Under the pieces are notes generated by a model that was not told where the DNA came from, ran no database searches, and saw only the letters and a program-made list of their open reading frames with translations. This document shows, piece after piece, positions 42,835-52,569 of a DNA stretch of 64,000 nucleotides (its first letter is position 1; every line of letters starts with the position of its first letter). Source of the stretch: an uncultured Ruminococcus sp. (GTDB lineage Bacteria > Bacillota > Clostridia > Oscillospirales > Ruminococcaceae); the NCBI GenBank assembly GCA_910576995.1, contig CAJTLC010000011.1:1-64000 (forward strand), written 5' to 3'. The position numbers and the translations under genes were made by a program.

Positions 42835-43851
42835 ATGATAAAAGAAGCAATAGTTAAAATCGTTGACAAGCAAGATCTCACCTATGATGAAGCTTACAGC
42901 GTGATGTCCGAGATCATGTCAGGCAAAACTTCAGCAACTCAGAATGCTGCTTTTCTCGCCGCGCTTTCTACTAAAAGCACAAAATCCGAAACTATTGACG
43001 AGATCACGGGCTGCGCAGCCGCAATGCGCGACGCCGCCATAAAATTCGACAACGATCTCGATCTGCTTGAAATCGTCGGTACGGGCGGCGATAATGCCCA
43101 TAGCTTCAACATCTCAACCACTTCCGCTATGGTCGCCGCCGCCTCGGGAATCAAGGTCGCGAAACACGGAAACCGCGCCGCTTCGTCGCTTTCAGGTACT
43201 GCGGACTGCCTTGAAGCCCTCGGCGTAAATATCGCTCTCGAACCAGAAAAATGCCGCGAAATGCTTGAAAAATCCAATTTCTGCTTCTTTTTCGCGCAAA
43301 AATATCACACTTCAATGAAGTATGTCGGCGCAATACGCAAGGAACTCGGAATCCGCACTGTTTTCAACATTCTCGGTCCGCTTACCAATCCCGCTTCACC
43401 AAAACGTCATCTGCTCGGCGTTTATGATGAATCTCTGATAGTTCCCGTTGCTCAGGCTCTCATGAAGCTCGGCTCGGAAAACGGAATGGTCGTATACGGA
43501 AAGGATAAGCTGGACGAAATTTCGCTTTCCGCTCCGACTCTCATCTGCGAATACAAAAACGGCTGGCTCAAACAGTACGAGATCACACCTGAACAGTTCG
43601 GCTTCGAAAGATGCGTCAAGAATGATCTTATCGGCGGTACTCCGCAGGAAAATGCAGCTATCACTCGCGGTATTCTTTCGGGCGAAATTCAGGGACACAA
43701 GAGAAATACCGTTCTGCTCAACGCAGGCGCGGCAATTTATATCGGCAACAAAGCGGATTCACTTGCGGACGGCATTAAATTTGCGGCGGAACTCATCGAC
43801 AGCGGCAAGGCTTTAAAGGCTCTCGAAAACGTGATCGCCGCTTCAAATTGA
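42835..43851 (+). CDS. trpD: Anthranilate phosphoribosyltransferase
   Basis: A 338-residue TrpD. EIVGTGGDNAHSFNISTTSA is the PRPP-binding block. KHGNRAASSLSGTADCLEALG and GIRTVFNILGPLTNPA are further family blocks. It adds phosphoribose to anthranilate. ATG 42835 has CGGAGGT 8 bases upstream; the longer frame from 42808 runs into trpG. Confidence 0.97.
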   Translation: MIKEAIVKIVDKQDLTYDEAYSVMSEIMSGKTSATQNAAFLAALSTKSTKSETIDEITGCAAAMRDAAIKFDNDLDLLEIVGTGGDNAHSFNISTTSAMVAAASGIKVAKHGNRAASSLSGTADCLEALGVNIALEPEKCREMLEKSNFCFFFAQKYHTSMKYVGAIRKELGIRTVFNILGPLTNPASPKRHLLGVYDESLIVPVAQALMKLGSENGMVVYGKDKLDEISLSAPTLICEYKNGWLKQYEITPEQFGFERCVKNDLIGGTPQENAAITRGILSGEIQGHKRNTVLLNAGAAIYIGNKADSLADGIKFAAELIDSGKALKALENVIAASN

Positions 43852-43862
43852 CGAGGTGCGGA

Positions 43863-44645
43863 ATGAATATACTCGATCAGCTTGCCGATCATGCTAATTT
43901 CCGCGTAGAATCGGCAAAAAAATGTTTTTCGTATGAATATGTCAAAACTAAGGCTCTCGAAATGCCAGCCGGCGCATTCGAATTTGAAAATGCTCTGAAA
44001 AAGCCTGATATTTCGTTTATCTGCGAATGCAAAAAGGCTTCGCCGTCAAAAGGTGTTATCGCGGAAGATTTCCCTTATCTTGAAATCGCCAAGGATTACG
44101 AAAAGGCAGGCGCGGACTGCATTTCGGTTCTCACTGAGCCGAAGTGGTTTCTGGGAAGCGACGACTATCTGCGTGAAATAGCCGAAAATGTGAGTATTCC
44201 CTGCATTCGCAAAGATTTTACCGTTGACGATTACATGATATACGAGGCAAAGCTTCTCGGCGCAAAAGCCGTCCTGCTCATCTGCTCTATCCTCACTCCG
44301 CAGCAAATTTCGGACTACATCAGAATTTGCGATTCTCTGGGAATTTCCGCACTTACAGAGGCGCATGACGACGAGGAGATCAGAATTGCAGTGGACTGCG
44401 GATCGCGAATTATCGGCGTGAATAACCGAAATCTGAAAGATTTCACCGTCGATACGGACAACAGCCGCCGTCTGCGTGAACTCGTTCCCGAAAATGTGAT
44501 CTTCGTATCGGAAAGCGGAATTCGCTCCGCCGACGATATAGCAAAACTTCGTCAATGCGGAGTAAATGCCGTGCTTATCGGCGAAACTCTCATGCGCGCC
44601 GAGGATAAATCTGCTAAGCTTGCGGAATTAAGGGGCTTGTCATGA
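43863..44645 (+). CDS. trpC: Indole-3-glycerol phosphate synthase
   Basis: A 260-residue TIM barrel. FICECKKASPSKGVIAEDF (catalytic Lys), SVLTEPKWFLGS, IPCIRKDFTVDDYMIYEAK, IIGVNNRNLKDFTVDT and SESGIRSADDI are all present. It closes the indole ring. ATG 43863 follows GAGGTGCGGA; it is not fused to trpF as in enterics. Confidence 0.97.
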   Translation: MNILDQLADHANFRVESAKKCFSYEYVKTKALEMPAGAFEFENALKKPDISFICECKKASPSKGVIAEDFPYLEIAKDYEKAGADCISVLTEPKWFLGSDDYLREIAENVSIPCIRKDFTVDDYMIYEAKLLGAKAVLLICSILTPQQISDYIRICDSLGISALTEAHDDEEIRIAVDCGSRIIGVNNRNLKDFTVDTDNSRRLRELVPENVIFVSESGIRSADDIAKLRQCGVNAVLIGETLMRAEDKSAKLAELRGLS

Positions 44646-45241
44646 CGAAAATAAAAATGTGCGGTCTGCGGCGCGCGGAGGATATTCTGTATGCAAATCA
44701 AATTCTCCCTGACTTTATCGGCTATGTTTTCGCTGCAAAAAGCAAACGCCGCATTACTGCCGAACAGGCGTTAAAATTTACGGAATCGCTTGACAGCAGG
44801 ATAATTCCCGTCGGAGTTTTCGTAAACGAGCCTATCGAAAATATTATCGAAATTTTTAAAAGCGGAGCGATAAAGATCGCCCAGCTTCACGGAAATGAAA
44901 ACGATGATCACATCGCAAGGCTGCACGTCGAAAATATTCCCGTTATCAAGGCTTTTATCGTGAAAAATAAATCCGACGTCAAAACCGCTGAAATTTCCCC
45001 TGCCGATCATATTCTGCTCGACGCTGGAATGGGCGACGGTAAGCGGTTCAACTATGAGCTGCTTGATAATTTCAACCGTCCGTATTTCCTCGCAGGCGGT
45101 CTTGATACAAATAATATCGGAGACGCAGTTTCGCTTCTGAATCCGTATGCAGTCGATGTCAGCTCGGGCATTGAAACCGACGGATTCAAAGATTTTGAGA
45201 AAATGAGAAAATTTATTGAGATTATTAGGACGAAAGGATAA
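44642..45241 (+). CDS. trpF: Phosphoribosylanthranilate isomerase
   Basis: A 199-residue TIM barrel. IKMCGLRRAEDI (catalytic Cys), YVFAAKSKRRIT, VGVFVNEPIENI, QLHGNENDD, LLDAGMGDGKRFNYEL and VDVSSGIETDGFKDFEKM are family marks. It overlaps trpC by 4 bases. Confidence 0.96.
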   Translation: MTKIKMCGLRRAEDILYANQILPDFIGYVFAAKSKRRITAEQALKFTESLDSRIIPVGVFVNEPIENIIEIFKSGAIKIAQLHGNENDDHIARLHVENIPVIKAFIVKNKSDVKTAEISPADHILLDAGMGDGKRFNYELLDNFNRPYFLAGGLDTNNIGDAVSLLNPYAVDVSSGIETDGFKDFEKMRKFIEIIRTKG

Positions 45242-45246
45242 AATCT

Positions 45247-46437
45247 ATGTCACAATCTAAAGGACGCTTCGGCATTCACGGCGGACAGTATATCCCTGAA
45301 ACGCTGATGAACGCTATTATCGAACTCGAAAACGCTTACGAGCATTACAAAAACGATCCCGAATTCAACCGCGAACTTACTCAGCTTTTCAACGAATATG
45401 CAGGCAGACCTTCTTTGCTCTATTACGCCGAAAAGCTTACAAAGGAACTGGGCGGCGCGAAAATTTACCTGAAGCGCGAAGACCTCAATCATACCGGTTC
45501 TCACAAAATAAACAACGTTCTCGGTCAGGCTCTTCTTGCCAAGAAAATGGGCAAAACCAGACTTATCGCAGAAACAGGCGCAGGTCAGCACGGTGTTGCA
45601 ACGGCTACCGCAGCCGCTCTTCTCGGTATGGAATGCGTTGTATTCATGGGCGAAGAGGATACCAAACGTCAGGCTCTCAACGTCTACCGCATGAAGCTTC
45701 TCGGTTCGGATGTTGTTCCTGTAAAAACAGGCACGGCTACTCTTAAAGACGCCGTTTCGGAAGCTATGCGCGAATGGACTTCCCGTATCAGCGATACGCA
45801 TTACTGCCTCGGCTCGGTTATGGGTCCGCATCCTTTTCCGACTATCGTAAGAGATTTTCAGGCGGTCATTTCCCGTGAATCAAGAGCGCAGATACTCGAA
45901 AAAGAAGGAAGACTTCCCGACGCCGTTATTGCCTGCGTGGGCGGCGGTTCAAACGCTATCGGCAGCTTTTATCACTACATCCCCGACGAGAGTGTAAGAC
46001 TTATCGGCTGCGAAGCCGCAGGCAGAGGAATCGATACCTTCGAAACTGCCGCTACCGTAAATACCGGTAAAGTTGGCATTTTCCATGGTATGAAATCATA
46101 TTTCTGTCAGGACGAATACGGTCAGATAGCTCCGGTTTATTCAATTTCCGCAGGCCTTGATTACCCCGGAGTAGGTCCGGAACACGCTCATCTGCATGAC
46201 ATCGGACGCGCAGAATACGTTCCGATAACCGACGACGAAGCTGTAAACGCATTTGAATATCTCTCGCGCGTTGAGGGAATCATTCCTGCTATCGAATCCG
46301 CTCATGCAATAGCTTATGCAATGAAACTCGCGCCCATTATGGATAAGGATAAGATAATGATAGTTACGATCTCGGGCAGAGGCGATAAGGACTGCGCAGC
46401 CATTGCAAGATACAGAGGCGAAGAAATTTACGAATAA
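45247..46437 (+). CDS. trpB: Tryptophan synthase beta chain
   Basis: A 396-residue PLP enzyme. GRPSLLYYAEKLT, LNHTGSHKINNVLGQALL (PLP Lys), ETGAGQHGVATATAAAL, CVGGGSNAIGSFY (phosphate loop) and VTISGRGDKD are intact. It joins indole with serine. The start is 5 bases after trpF. Confidence 0.98.
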   Translation: MSQSKGRFGIHGGQYIPETLMNAIIELENAYEHYKNDPEFNRELTQLFNEYAGRPSLLYYAEKLTKELGGAKIYLKREDLNHTGSHKINNVLGQALLAKKMGKTRLIAETGAGQHGVATATAAALLGMECVVFMGEEDTKRQALNVYRMKLLGSDVVPVKTGTATLKDAVSEAMREWTSRISDTHYCLGSVMGPHPFPTIVRDFQAVISRESRAQILEKEGRLPDAVIACVGGGSNAIGSFYHYIPDESVRLIGCEAAGRGIDTFETAATVNTGKVGIFHGMKSYFCQDEYGQIAPVYSISAGLDYPGVGPEHAHLHDIGRAEYVPITDDEAVNAFEYLSRVEGIIPAIESAHAIAYAMKLAPIMDKDKIMIVTISGRGDKDCAAIARYRGEEIYE

Positions 46438-46451
46438 GTGGAGGATTATCA

Positions 46452-47222
46452 ATGAGTAATATAAAAAAGGCTTTCGAAAACGGAAAAGCATTCATTCCGT
46501 TTATTACCTGCGGAGATCCCGATCTTGAAACTACTGCAAAAATCGTTCGCGCTGCTGTTGAAAACGGCGCCGATCTGATCGAACTCGGAATTCCTTTTTC
46601 AGACCCTACGGCGGAAGGGCCGGTTATTCAGGGCGCAAATATACGCGCTCTCGCAGGTGGAGTTACGACTGATAAGATTTTCGATATGGTTGCCGAACTT
46701 CGCCGCGATGTCAGCATTCCGCTTGTTTTCATGACTTATGCAAACGTAGTGTTTTCTTACGGAAGCGAACGCTTTATGTCTAAATGCAAGGAAAAGGGAA
46801 TCGACGGCATTATCCTGCCCGATCTTCCGTTTGAAGAAAAAGATGAATTTTCCGATGTTGCCGCAAAATATGGCATCGAAATAATCTCTCTGATTGCTCC
46901 TACTTCCGCTGACAGAGTTTCCATGATCGCTAAAGAGGCGGAGGGATTTATTTATATCGTTTCAAGCCTCGGCGTTACGGGAGTAAGAAGCGAGATAAAA
47001 ACCGATATCAAGGATATTGTCAAGGCTATCCGCGATAATACCGATATTCCGTGCGCAGTCGGATTCGGTATTTCCAGACCGGAACAGGCTAAGGCAATGG
47101 CTGATATCTCCGACGGAGCTATCGTCGGCTCTGCAATTATCAGAATTATTGAGCAGCACGGCAAAGAAGCCGCTCCTTTCGTCGGCGAGTATGTTAAAAG
47201 TATGAAATCCGCACTGCGCTAA
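46452..47222 (+). CDS. trpA: Tryptophan synthase alpha chain
   Basis: A 256-residue TIM barrel. FITCGDPDLETT, DLIELGIPFSDPTAEGPVIQ (Glu and Asp catalytic), GIDGIILPDLPFEE and VGFGISRPEQAK are present. It cleaves indole-3-glycerol phosphate and passes indole to TrpB. GTGGAGG lies before the ATG. Last trp gene. Confidence 0.98.
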   Translation: MSNIKKAFENGKAFIPFITCGDPDLETTAKIVRAAVENGADLIELGIPFSDPTAEGPVIQGANIRALAGGVTTDKIFDMVAELRRDVSIPLVFMTYANVVFSYGSERFMSKCKEKGIDGIILPDLPFEEKDEFSDVAAKYGIEIISLIAPTSADRVSMIAKEAEGFIYIVSSLGVTGVRSEIKTDIKDIVKAIRDNTDIPCAVGFGISRPEQAKAMADISDGAIVGSAIIRIIEQHGKEAAPFVGEYVKSMKSALR

Positions 47223-47242
47223 TCCATTTTTACTTGTGCTGC

Positions 47243-47417
47243 ATTATGCAAGGGGGGACTCTGTCCCCCCTGCACCCCTCTGCAAAAGGGTGCTTCACCC
47301 TTTTGAAACCCAATTTTCATGTTGTCCAATCCCTTTAGAGATTGGACAACATGAGGAGGACTTCAAGAGTACAGCATCTTGCAGGAAGTATAGGAGAACA
47401 GAGTCTCCCTGCATAAT
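47243..47417. repeat. Large palindromic element between trpA and aroC
   Basis: The ends are inverted copies: ATTATGCA with GGGGGACTCTGT on the left, and the complement of the right end reads ATTATGCAGGGAGACTCTGT. Inside are a row of hairpins: GGGGGG/CCCCCC (47252-47270), AAAAGGGTG/CACCCTTTT (47284-47304), a 14-bp CATGTTGTCCAATC stem (47318-47353), and a CAAGA/TCTTG stem. No T-run ends them. It looks like a MITE or a structured RNA. No credible gene lies here. Confidence 0.7.
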
Positions 47418-47457
47418 ACGGTATAAATAAAAACTGATTCGCATGAAACACAAATCA

Positions 47458-47486
47458 TTGACAATTTTTATAAGATATGCTAAAAT
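47458..47486 (+). promoter_or_regulatory. Promoter of aroC-DAHP synthase
   Basis: TTGACA (47458-47463, perfect) and TAAAAT (47481-47486) are 17 bases apart, with TGC before the -10. The start of transcription would be about 40 bases before aroC. Confidence 0.82.
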
Positions 47487-47532
47487 TAGATACAGACAGA
47501 AAGCTGTCATATTTGTTTTGGAGTTGAAAAAA

Positions 47533-48630
47533 TTGAAAAATACATTTGGTACAAGCGTTGCGCTTACCATTTTCGGCGAAAGTCACGGCTGCTCGATAGG
47601 AGCTGTTCTTGACGGTATCGCCCCAGGAATCCCCGTCGATGAAAAATTTATCGAACGTCAGATGTCTCTCCGAAAATCCGTCAGCGCGATCTCTACCGCT
47701 CGTAAGGAAGCAGACGCCGTTAAGATTGTCAGCGGCGTTTTTAACGGAAAAACTACCGGTACGCCTATTACTTTTATAATTGAAAATCAGGATACGCGCA
47801 GCAAAGATTACGGCGAACTTGCTTATAAAGCGCGCCCCGGCCATGCCGATTATTCGGCGGAAATAAAGTATCACGGCTTTCAGGATTTCCGCGGCGGAGG
47901 TCATTTTTCAGGACGTATCACGGCAGGTATAGTTGCCGCAGGTGCTGTCGCCATTTCCGCTCTCCGCGAAAAAGGCATAACTGTCGGCACGCATATTCTT
48001 AGCTGCGGCGGAGTTCACGACCGAAGTTTCGATAACGTAAAGAATGATGTGGATTATCTCGACGGCAGAGAATTCGCAGTACTCGAAGCTGAAAACGAAG
48101 AGAAAATGAAAGCCGCTATCATGACTGCAAAAGCCGAGGGCGACAGCGTCGGCGGATGTCTTGAAACGGCTGTATACGGGCTTCCGGCAGGAATCGGCGA
48201 GCCTTGGTTCGATACTCTTGAGGGCGTACTCGCTCACGGACTTTTCAGCATTCCCGCAATTAAAGGTGTGGAATTCGGCGCAGGCTTCGGATTTGCAGAA
48301 ATGCGCGGCAGCCAATCGAACGACCCTTTCAGAAGCGAAGCAAACGGCGTGTATACCCCTACAAATAACTGCGGAGGAATTCTCGGAGGAATTTCAAACG
48401 GAATGCCCATAATTTTCCGCTGCGCCGTAAAACCTACACCGTCAATTTATAAAGAACAGCAGACGATAGATCTGAAAAACAACGAAAATACTACTCTGCA
48501 AATCCAAGGACGCCACGACCCTGCGATCGTACATCGTGCAAGAATCGTTATCGACAGCATTACCGCTCTTGCGGTCTGCGATCAGCTTGCATTGCGTTAC
48601 GGTACAGATCATCTTTCGCCAAATAATTGA
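47533..48630 (+). CDS. aroC: Chorismate synthase
   Basis: A 365-residue AroC. LTIFGESHGCSIGAVLDGIAPG, RPGHADYSAEIKY and GGGHFSGRITAGIVAAGA are FMN- and substrate-binding blocks; GGILGGISNGMPI and ALAVCDQLAL close the protein. It makes chorismate, the substrate of TrpE. The start is TTG 47533 with GGAG 9 bases upstream; the frame is open from 47443 but without a site and upstream of the promoter. Confidence 0.95.
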   Translation: MKNTFGTSVALTIFGESHGCSIGAVLDGIAPGIPVDEKFIERQMSLRKSVSAISTARKEADAVKIVSGVFNGKTTGTPITFIIENQDTRSKDYGELAYKARPGHADYSAEIKYHGFQDFRGGGHFSGRITAGIVAAGAVAISALREKGITVGTHILSCGGVHDRSFDNVKNDVDYLDGREFAVLEAENEEKMKAAIMTAKAEGDSVGGCLETAVYGLPAGIGEPWFDTLEGVLAHGLFSIPAIKGVEFGAGFGFAEMRGSQSNDPFRSEANGVYTPTNNCGGILGGISNGMPIIFRCAVKPTPSIYKEQQTIDLKNNENTTLQIQGRHDPAIVHRARIVIDSITALAVCDQLALRYGTDHLSPNN

Positions 48631-48646
48631 AAAGGAATGATATTTT

Positions 48647-49675
48647 ATGCCAATGAATCTCATCAGAGAACTCCCCAGACCATCAGAAATTAAAGCCGAA
48701 TTCTCTCTTTCACCTGAGCTGAAAGAAATAAAAGTTCGCCGCGATGAAGAGATAAAGGCTATTTTTCGCGGCGATTCCAATAAGTTTATACTCATAATCG
48801 GTCCGTGTTCCGCAGACAGCGAAGAACCTGTTCTCGATTATATCACGCGTCTGCGCGAGCTTCAGGAAAAAGTCAAGGACAAAATACTTATCATCCCCAG
48901 AATCTATACGGGAAAACCGCGTACTACAGGCGACGGCTACAAAGGAATGCTTCATCAGCCTAATCCGACCGAAATGCCAGATTTGAAAAGCGGTATTATC
49001 GCCGTAAGAAATCTTCACATCAAGGCTCTTGCGGAAACCGGATTTACCGCTGCGGACGAAATGCTTTACCCCGAAAATTACAGCTATCTTGACGATATTC
49101 TTGCATATATCGCCGTTGGAGCGCGCTCGGTGGAAAATCAGCAGCATAGACTTGTTTCAAGCGGCGTTTCAATTCCGGTAGGTATGAAAAATCCAACCAG
49201 CGGCGATATTTCCGTTATGATGAACGCTATAACTGCCGCCCAGCATTCTCATGCGTTTATTTATCGCGCTCACGAAGCCAGAAGCGACGGAAATCCCTAT
49301 GCGCACGCTATTCTGCGCGGATATGTAAACGACCGCGGTCAGTCTTTCCCAAATTATCATTATGAAGACCTCTATCGTCTTGCGCAGATATATGCGGAGA
49401 AAAATCTGGATAATCCCGCTCTTATCGTTGATACGAACCATTCGAATTCGGGAAAGCAGTATCTCGAACAAATCAGAATTTCCAAGGAGATACTCCACAG
49501 CATACGCCACAGCAATGATATAAAAAATATTGTAAAGGGCTTGATGATCGAGAGCTACATCGAGGACGGCTCGCAGAAAATCGGCGAGGATATTTACGGA
49601 AAGTCCATTACCGACCCCTGTCTCGGCTGGGAGAAATCCGAACGTCTCGTGCTGGATATCGCAGATTTACTCTAA
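48647..49675 (+). CDS. 3-deoxy-7-phosphoheptulonate (DAHP) synthase, class I
   Basis: A 342-residue AroFGH-type enzyme. LIIGPCSADSEEPVLDYI, RIYTGKPRTTGDGYKGM, GARSVENQQHR, PVGMKNPTSGDISVM and IVDTNHSNSGKQYLEQ hold the metal and substrate ligands. It commits carbon to the shikimate path. Slightly shorter than the E. coli enzymes; which amino acid inhibits it cannot be told. AAAGGAATG precedes the ATG; in operon with aroC. Confidence 0.95.
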   Translation: MPMNLIRELPRPSEIKAEFSLSPELKEIKVRRDEEIKAIFRGDSNKFILIIGPCSADSEEPVLDYITRLRELQEKVKDKILIIPRIYTGKPRTTGDGYKGMLHQPNPTEMPDLKSGIIAVRNLHIKALAETGFTAADEMLYPENYSYLDDILAYIAVGARSVENQQHRLVSSGVSIPVGMKNPTSGDISVMMNAITAAQHSHAFIYRAHEARSDGNPYAHAILRGYVNDRGQSFPNYHYEDLYRLAQIYAEKNLDNPALIVDTNHSNSGKQYLEQIRISKEILHSIRHSNDIKNIVKGLMIESYIEDGSQKIGEDIYGKSITDPCLGWEKSERLVLDIADLL

Positions 49676-49700
49676 TATAGCAAGCTTGTTTAAAATTATA

Positions 49701-49737
49701 AACAAAACCCACGATATCATACATCGTGGGTTTTGTT
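49701..49737 (+). terminator. Terminator after the DAHP synthase gene
   Basis: AACAAAACCCACGAT and ATCGTGGGTTTTGTT form a 15-bp stem with a 7-base loop and a T-run in the 3' arm. Confidence 0.88.
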
Positions 49738-49761
49738 ATCGATTCGATTAAAGATAGTATT

Positions 49762-49925
49762 AGAGCGTGTTCACATAAAATAAATGTGCGGATTTTCGAG
49801 CATAGTTTTGACGAATACAAGGCGAAAATATGTAGGCGGGCTGACGCCCGTCAAATATTTTGAACGCAGTAGTCGTCAAAATTTGCCGAAAAGACGTGCA
49901 TTTTATTTTTATGTGAACACGCTCT
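49762..49925. repeat. 164-bp terminal-inverted-repeat element (MITE-like)
   Basis: AGAGCGTGTTCACATAAAA is repeated inverted at the right end with full identity over 19 bases. Inside, GATTTTCGAGCATAGTTTTG and CAAAATTTGCCGAAAA match the element at 19001, and TAGGCGGGCTGACGCCCGTC forms a further hairpin. It lies 4 bases from a stop codon. Confidence 0.78.
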
Positions 49926-49929
49926 AAAT

Positions 49930-50709
49930 TTATACCAGTCCGCGTTCTTTCCAGTCGCTGTATTCAGGGCAAACGTACCTATTTACAGCGATAGTTTTTT
50001 TGCCGATATTTATCGCTCTCTTCGGACATCTGTTGATGCAGCTATAGCAGTTTATACAGTAACTTCCGAATTTCGGGATTCCGCCCGATATTAATTTAAT
50101 ATTATTAACAGGACAGCCAAAAGCGCATTGACCGCAGCCGTTACACATTTCAGATACGTTAAAATCTTCACTGCTTATGAAAAACTTGTTAAACATCGAA
50201 TTCACAACTCCCGAGGCTATCGAAGCAAAGGGCGTTTTGTCGTATTTCTCAATCATTTCGCCCTTTCCTATCTGCTCGGAAAGTTCCTGAAGAAGCGGCA
50301 GCGAACCTTTAATGATTTCCTCCGCCTGCTCCGCGTTCGGAATATTTCCGCCCCTTATATAATTATTAGGCATAGGAACTCCGCAGCTTCCCATATACGC
50401 CATATTTTTTCCGTATGCTATCTTTTCAAGCGCTTTATCGAAATCACCGCTTTGCGAAGCCATTGTGCCTATAAAATAAATTTGCTCCGCGTCAGTAAGA
50501 TCGCTTTTCAATATGGCTTTTTTTACGATTTCAGGGAATCCCCATGCGTAGATCGGAGCTGCAAATACGAACGGCTTTATTGAATTAAAACGAAGCGGCA
50601 TCTTATATTTCAGGACTACTTTAAGATCAACGCATTCGTCGCATATGTGATCTGCAATATATTCCGCAATAAATTTCGTATTTCCTGTACCGCTAAAATA
50701 TATTATCAT
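49930..50709 (-). CDS. EFR1-type flavodoxin-ferredoxin protein
   Basis: A 259-residue protein. The N-terminus IIYFSGTGNTKFIAEYIA is an FMN phosphate-binding flavodoxin loop. The C-terminus has two 4Fe-4S motifs, CNGCGQCAFGCPVNN and CINCYSCINRCPKRA. This EFR1 family is common in gut Clostridia and moves electrons between unknown partners. GGAGG lies before the ATG, 12 bases after the mannanase stop, so the two may be co-transcribed. Confidence 0.88.
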   Translation of the reverse strand: MIIYFSGTGNTKFIAEYIADHICDECVDLKVVLKYKMPLRFNSIKPFVFAAPIYAWGFPEIVKKAILKSDLTDAEQIYFIGTMASQSGDFDKALEKIAYGKNMAYMGSCGVPMPNNYIRGGNIPNAEQAEEIIKGSLPLLQELSEQIGKGEMIEKYDKTPFASIASGVVNSMFNKFFISSEDFNVSEMCNGCGQCAFGCPVNNIKLISGGIPKFGSYCINCYSCINRCPKRAINIGKKTIAVNRYVCPEYSDWKERGLV

Positions 50710-50721
50710 TCGCCGCCTCCG

Positions 50722-52569
50722 TTATTCTTTTATAGGAAGCGAAGTATAAATACCTGCATCAAGCTTCTGGATAGCAAGAGCGTCTGTGGCAGTTACGCCG
50801 TCCCCGACATTGCTGCAATCAGCATTGATCATACCCTGATCAGTGAGATGATATTCATCCTTGTTGGTCAGAAACTGAAGAATAAGCGTTGCATCGGCAA
50901 TCTCTACCTTTCCATCGCAGTTTGTGTCGCCGTATTTGATATCATTTTCAGTATCCGATGGCTTTGTGGTGTTTTCCGGAGAAGTCGTCGGCGCAGGATT
51001 TTCACCATTTATCGGATAAGTTTTGAGATCGGGCAATTCATCGAGAGTAATACAATAGTCGCTCTGATATATCTCAACAAGATTTTCAACGGGATTATTC
51101 TGCTCGCTGGTCAGATAGTTCATATACCACGGACAGAAATAAAGCCATGCAGCCTTATCATTTACAAGATTTTCAAGAGACGGGATAGAATCATTCTCCG
51201 ACATGGCAACCATTTTCTGACCGTCCGTACTCTGAACAAGACTGTAGAACGTCGATGAGATCGAACTCAAATTCGGCATACCATCAACGGCGTTGTATTT
51301 ATCATAGCCAACGATATCGACCACGTCGTCGCCCGGATACCATTCAGCCGATGTCGGGAATGTATATCCTGTCCATACCCAGATAAGATTATCAAGTCCG
51401 TATTCGTTCGTCAGTTTATCGTAAAGAAGCCGATAAAGCTGCTTGCACGGTTCAGGACCTTCTGCGCCCCACCAGAACCATGCTCCTTCAGCTTCGTGAA
51501 GCGGACGCCAAAGTATCGGCACGTCGGCGTCTTTCAGCTTGGTAAGTTCCTGCGCTATAAGGTCGATATCAGCCATCAGAACTTCATTTTCCCATGTTCC
51601 CTCTTCAAGAGCATTTGAAATGCTGAACGTCGTATAAGTCGCGCTTGCGGATTCTACATAAAATGCGGTCTCCTTGCTTCCCTTTTCGGTGGGAACGTTC
51701 CAGTGCCAAGTTACCGTAGCTATGCCCTTGTATTTATTTGTCCATTCTATGCAGCGTTCGGGAGCGTGATCGCGCCAGTCCGACGTTGTATTGTATGCAA
51801 GAAAATCTATTCCGCGTATTGCAGGCTGCTCGCCCGTTTTCTCCAGAATATACTCGAATTCCGCTTCGTTATCCTTGATATACGTATCGGGATCGTTCCA
51901 CGAATTATAATTATGCTCTCCACAATATTCCTGCTGACCTGCTATAATATGATTTCCATAAGTATCTCGCAGGAAACTGTAAAGTCTTTTTGCAGAATCA
52001 GAAGCGTTCGGATTTGAAAGCGAACCCGTTGGAGAAAGATTCGTCAGGCTCTCGTCCGCGGGTTTCAGAGTGAGGTAGTCAAAATATGTATATCCCCAAT
52101 AAGCTTTAAGTTCGATGGTATTTTTTCCTTTTTTAAGATTGACCACTCCGCCGGAAGTTTCCTTGAACGAAAGAGTATGCGGGAAGCTTACCTCTCCCTG
52201 ATTTACGCCGTTTACGTTAAGATACTGAACTTTTTTGTTAGGGTCGGACGGCTCGCAGTAGCTGATAGCCATTTCATACAGACCGGCTTCGGGAACGTCG
52301 ACTTCCACGCTTACGGAAGTTCCCTTTTGATCGAGATATGAAAATCCACTGCCCGAATATCCCGTAAGATCGGTATCGGCAGGCAGATCTTCAAATTTGA
52401 CGCCGTCAGTTCCGTTGGCAAAAATCTCTCCGCCGCTCGTCATTCCGTCCTCAAATTCGTATTTCAGAATCTTATCCGCGCTTGTATCGGCGGAAACAAC
52501 AGGAACGGTAACATACGAAAGCACGACTGCCGCAGCCGCTATAGCAACAATTTTTTTCTTCATTTTCAT
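50722..52569 (-). CDS. Secreted GH26 endo-mannanase with CBM and dockerin
   Basis: A 615-residue modular enzyme. Signal peptide KKKIVAIAAAAVVLSYVTVP with a VSA-type cleavage site. A CBM35/6-like domain (about 32-170: YEFEDG, GLYEMAISYCEPSD, NTIELKAYWGYTYFDYLTLK) follows. The GH26 barrel (about 180-510) has PILWRPLHEAEGAWFWWG (acid/base Glu) and VAMSENDS (likely nucleophile Glu). Then a Thr/Pro linker and a dockerin (GDTNCDGKVEIADATLILQF ... NADCSNVGDGVTATDALAIQ) with two calcium loops. It should cut beta-mannan outside the cell while docked to a scaffoldin. ATG 52569 has AGGAGG 7 bases upstream. Confidence 0.93.
   Translation of the reverse strand: MKMKKKIVAIAAAAVVLSYVTVPVVSADTSADKILKYEFEDGMTSGGEIFANGTDGVKFEDLPADTDLTGYSGSGFSYLDQKGTSVSVEVDVPEAGLYEMAISYCEPSDPNKKVQYLNVNGVNQGEVSFPHTLSFKETSGGVVNLKKGKNTIELKAYWGYTYFDYLTLKPADESLTNLSPTGSLSNPNASDSAKRLYSFLRDTYGNHIIAGQQEYCGEHNYNSWNDPDTYIKDNEAEFEYILEKTGEQPAIRGIDFLAYNTTSDWRDHAPERCIEWTNKYKGIATVTWHWNVPTEKGSKETAFYVESASATYTTFSISNALEEGTWENEVLMADIDLIAQELTKLKDADVPILWRPLHEAEGAWFWWGAEGPEPCKQLYRLLYDKLTNEYGLDNLIWVWTGYTFPTSAEWYPGDDVVDIVGYDKYNAVDGMPNLSSISSTFYSLVQSTDGQKMVAMSENDSIPSLENLVNDKAAWLYFCPWYMNYLTSEQNNPVENLVEIYQSDYCITLDELPDLKTYPINGENPAPTTSPENTTKPSDTENDIKYGDTNCDGKVEIADATLILQFLTNKDEYHLTDQGMINADCSNVGDGVTATDALAIQKLDAGIYTSLPIKE

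Noticed and set aside
47236..47430. A 64-residue frame between trpA and aroC
   Set aside because: It reads through the palindromic element; no ribosome site or family.
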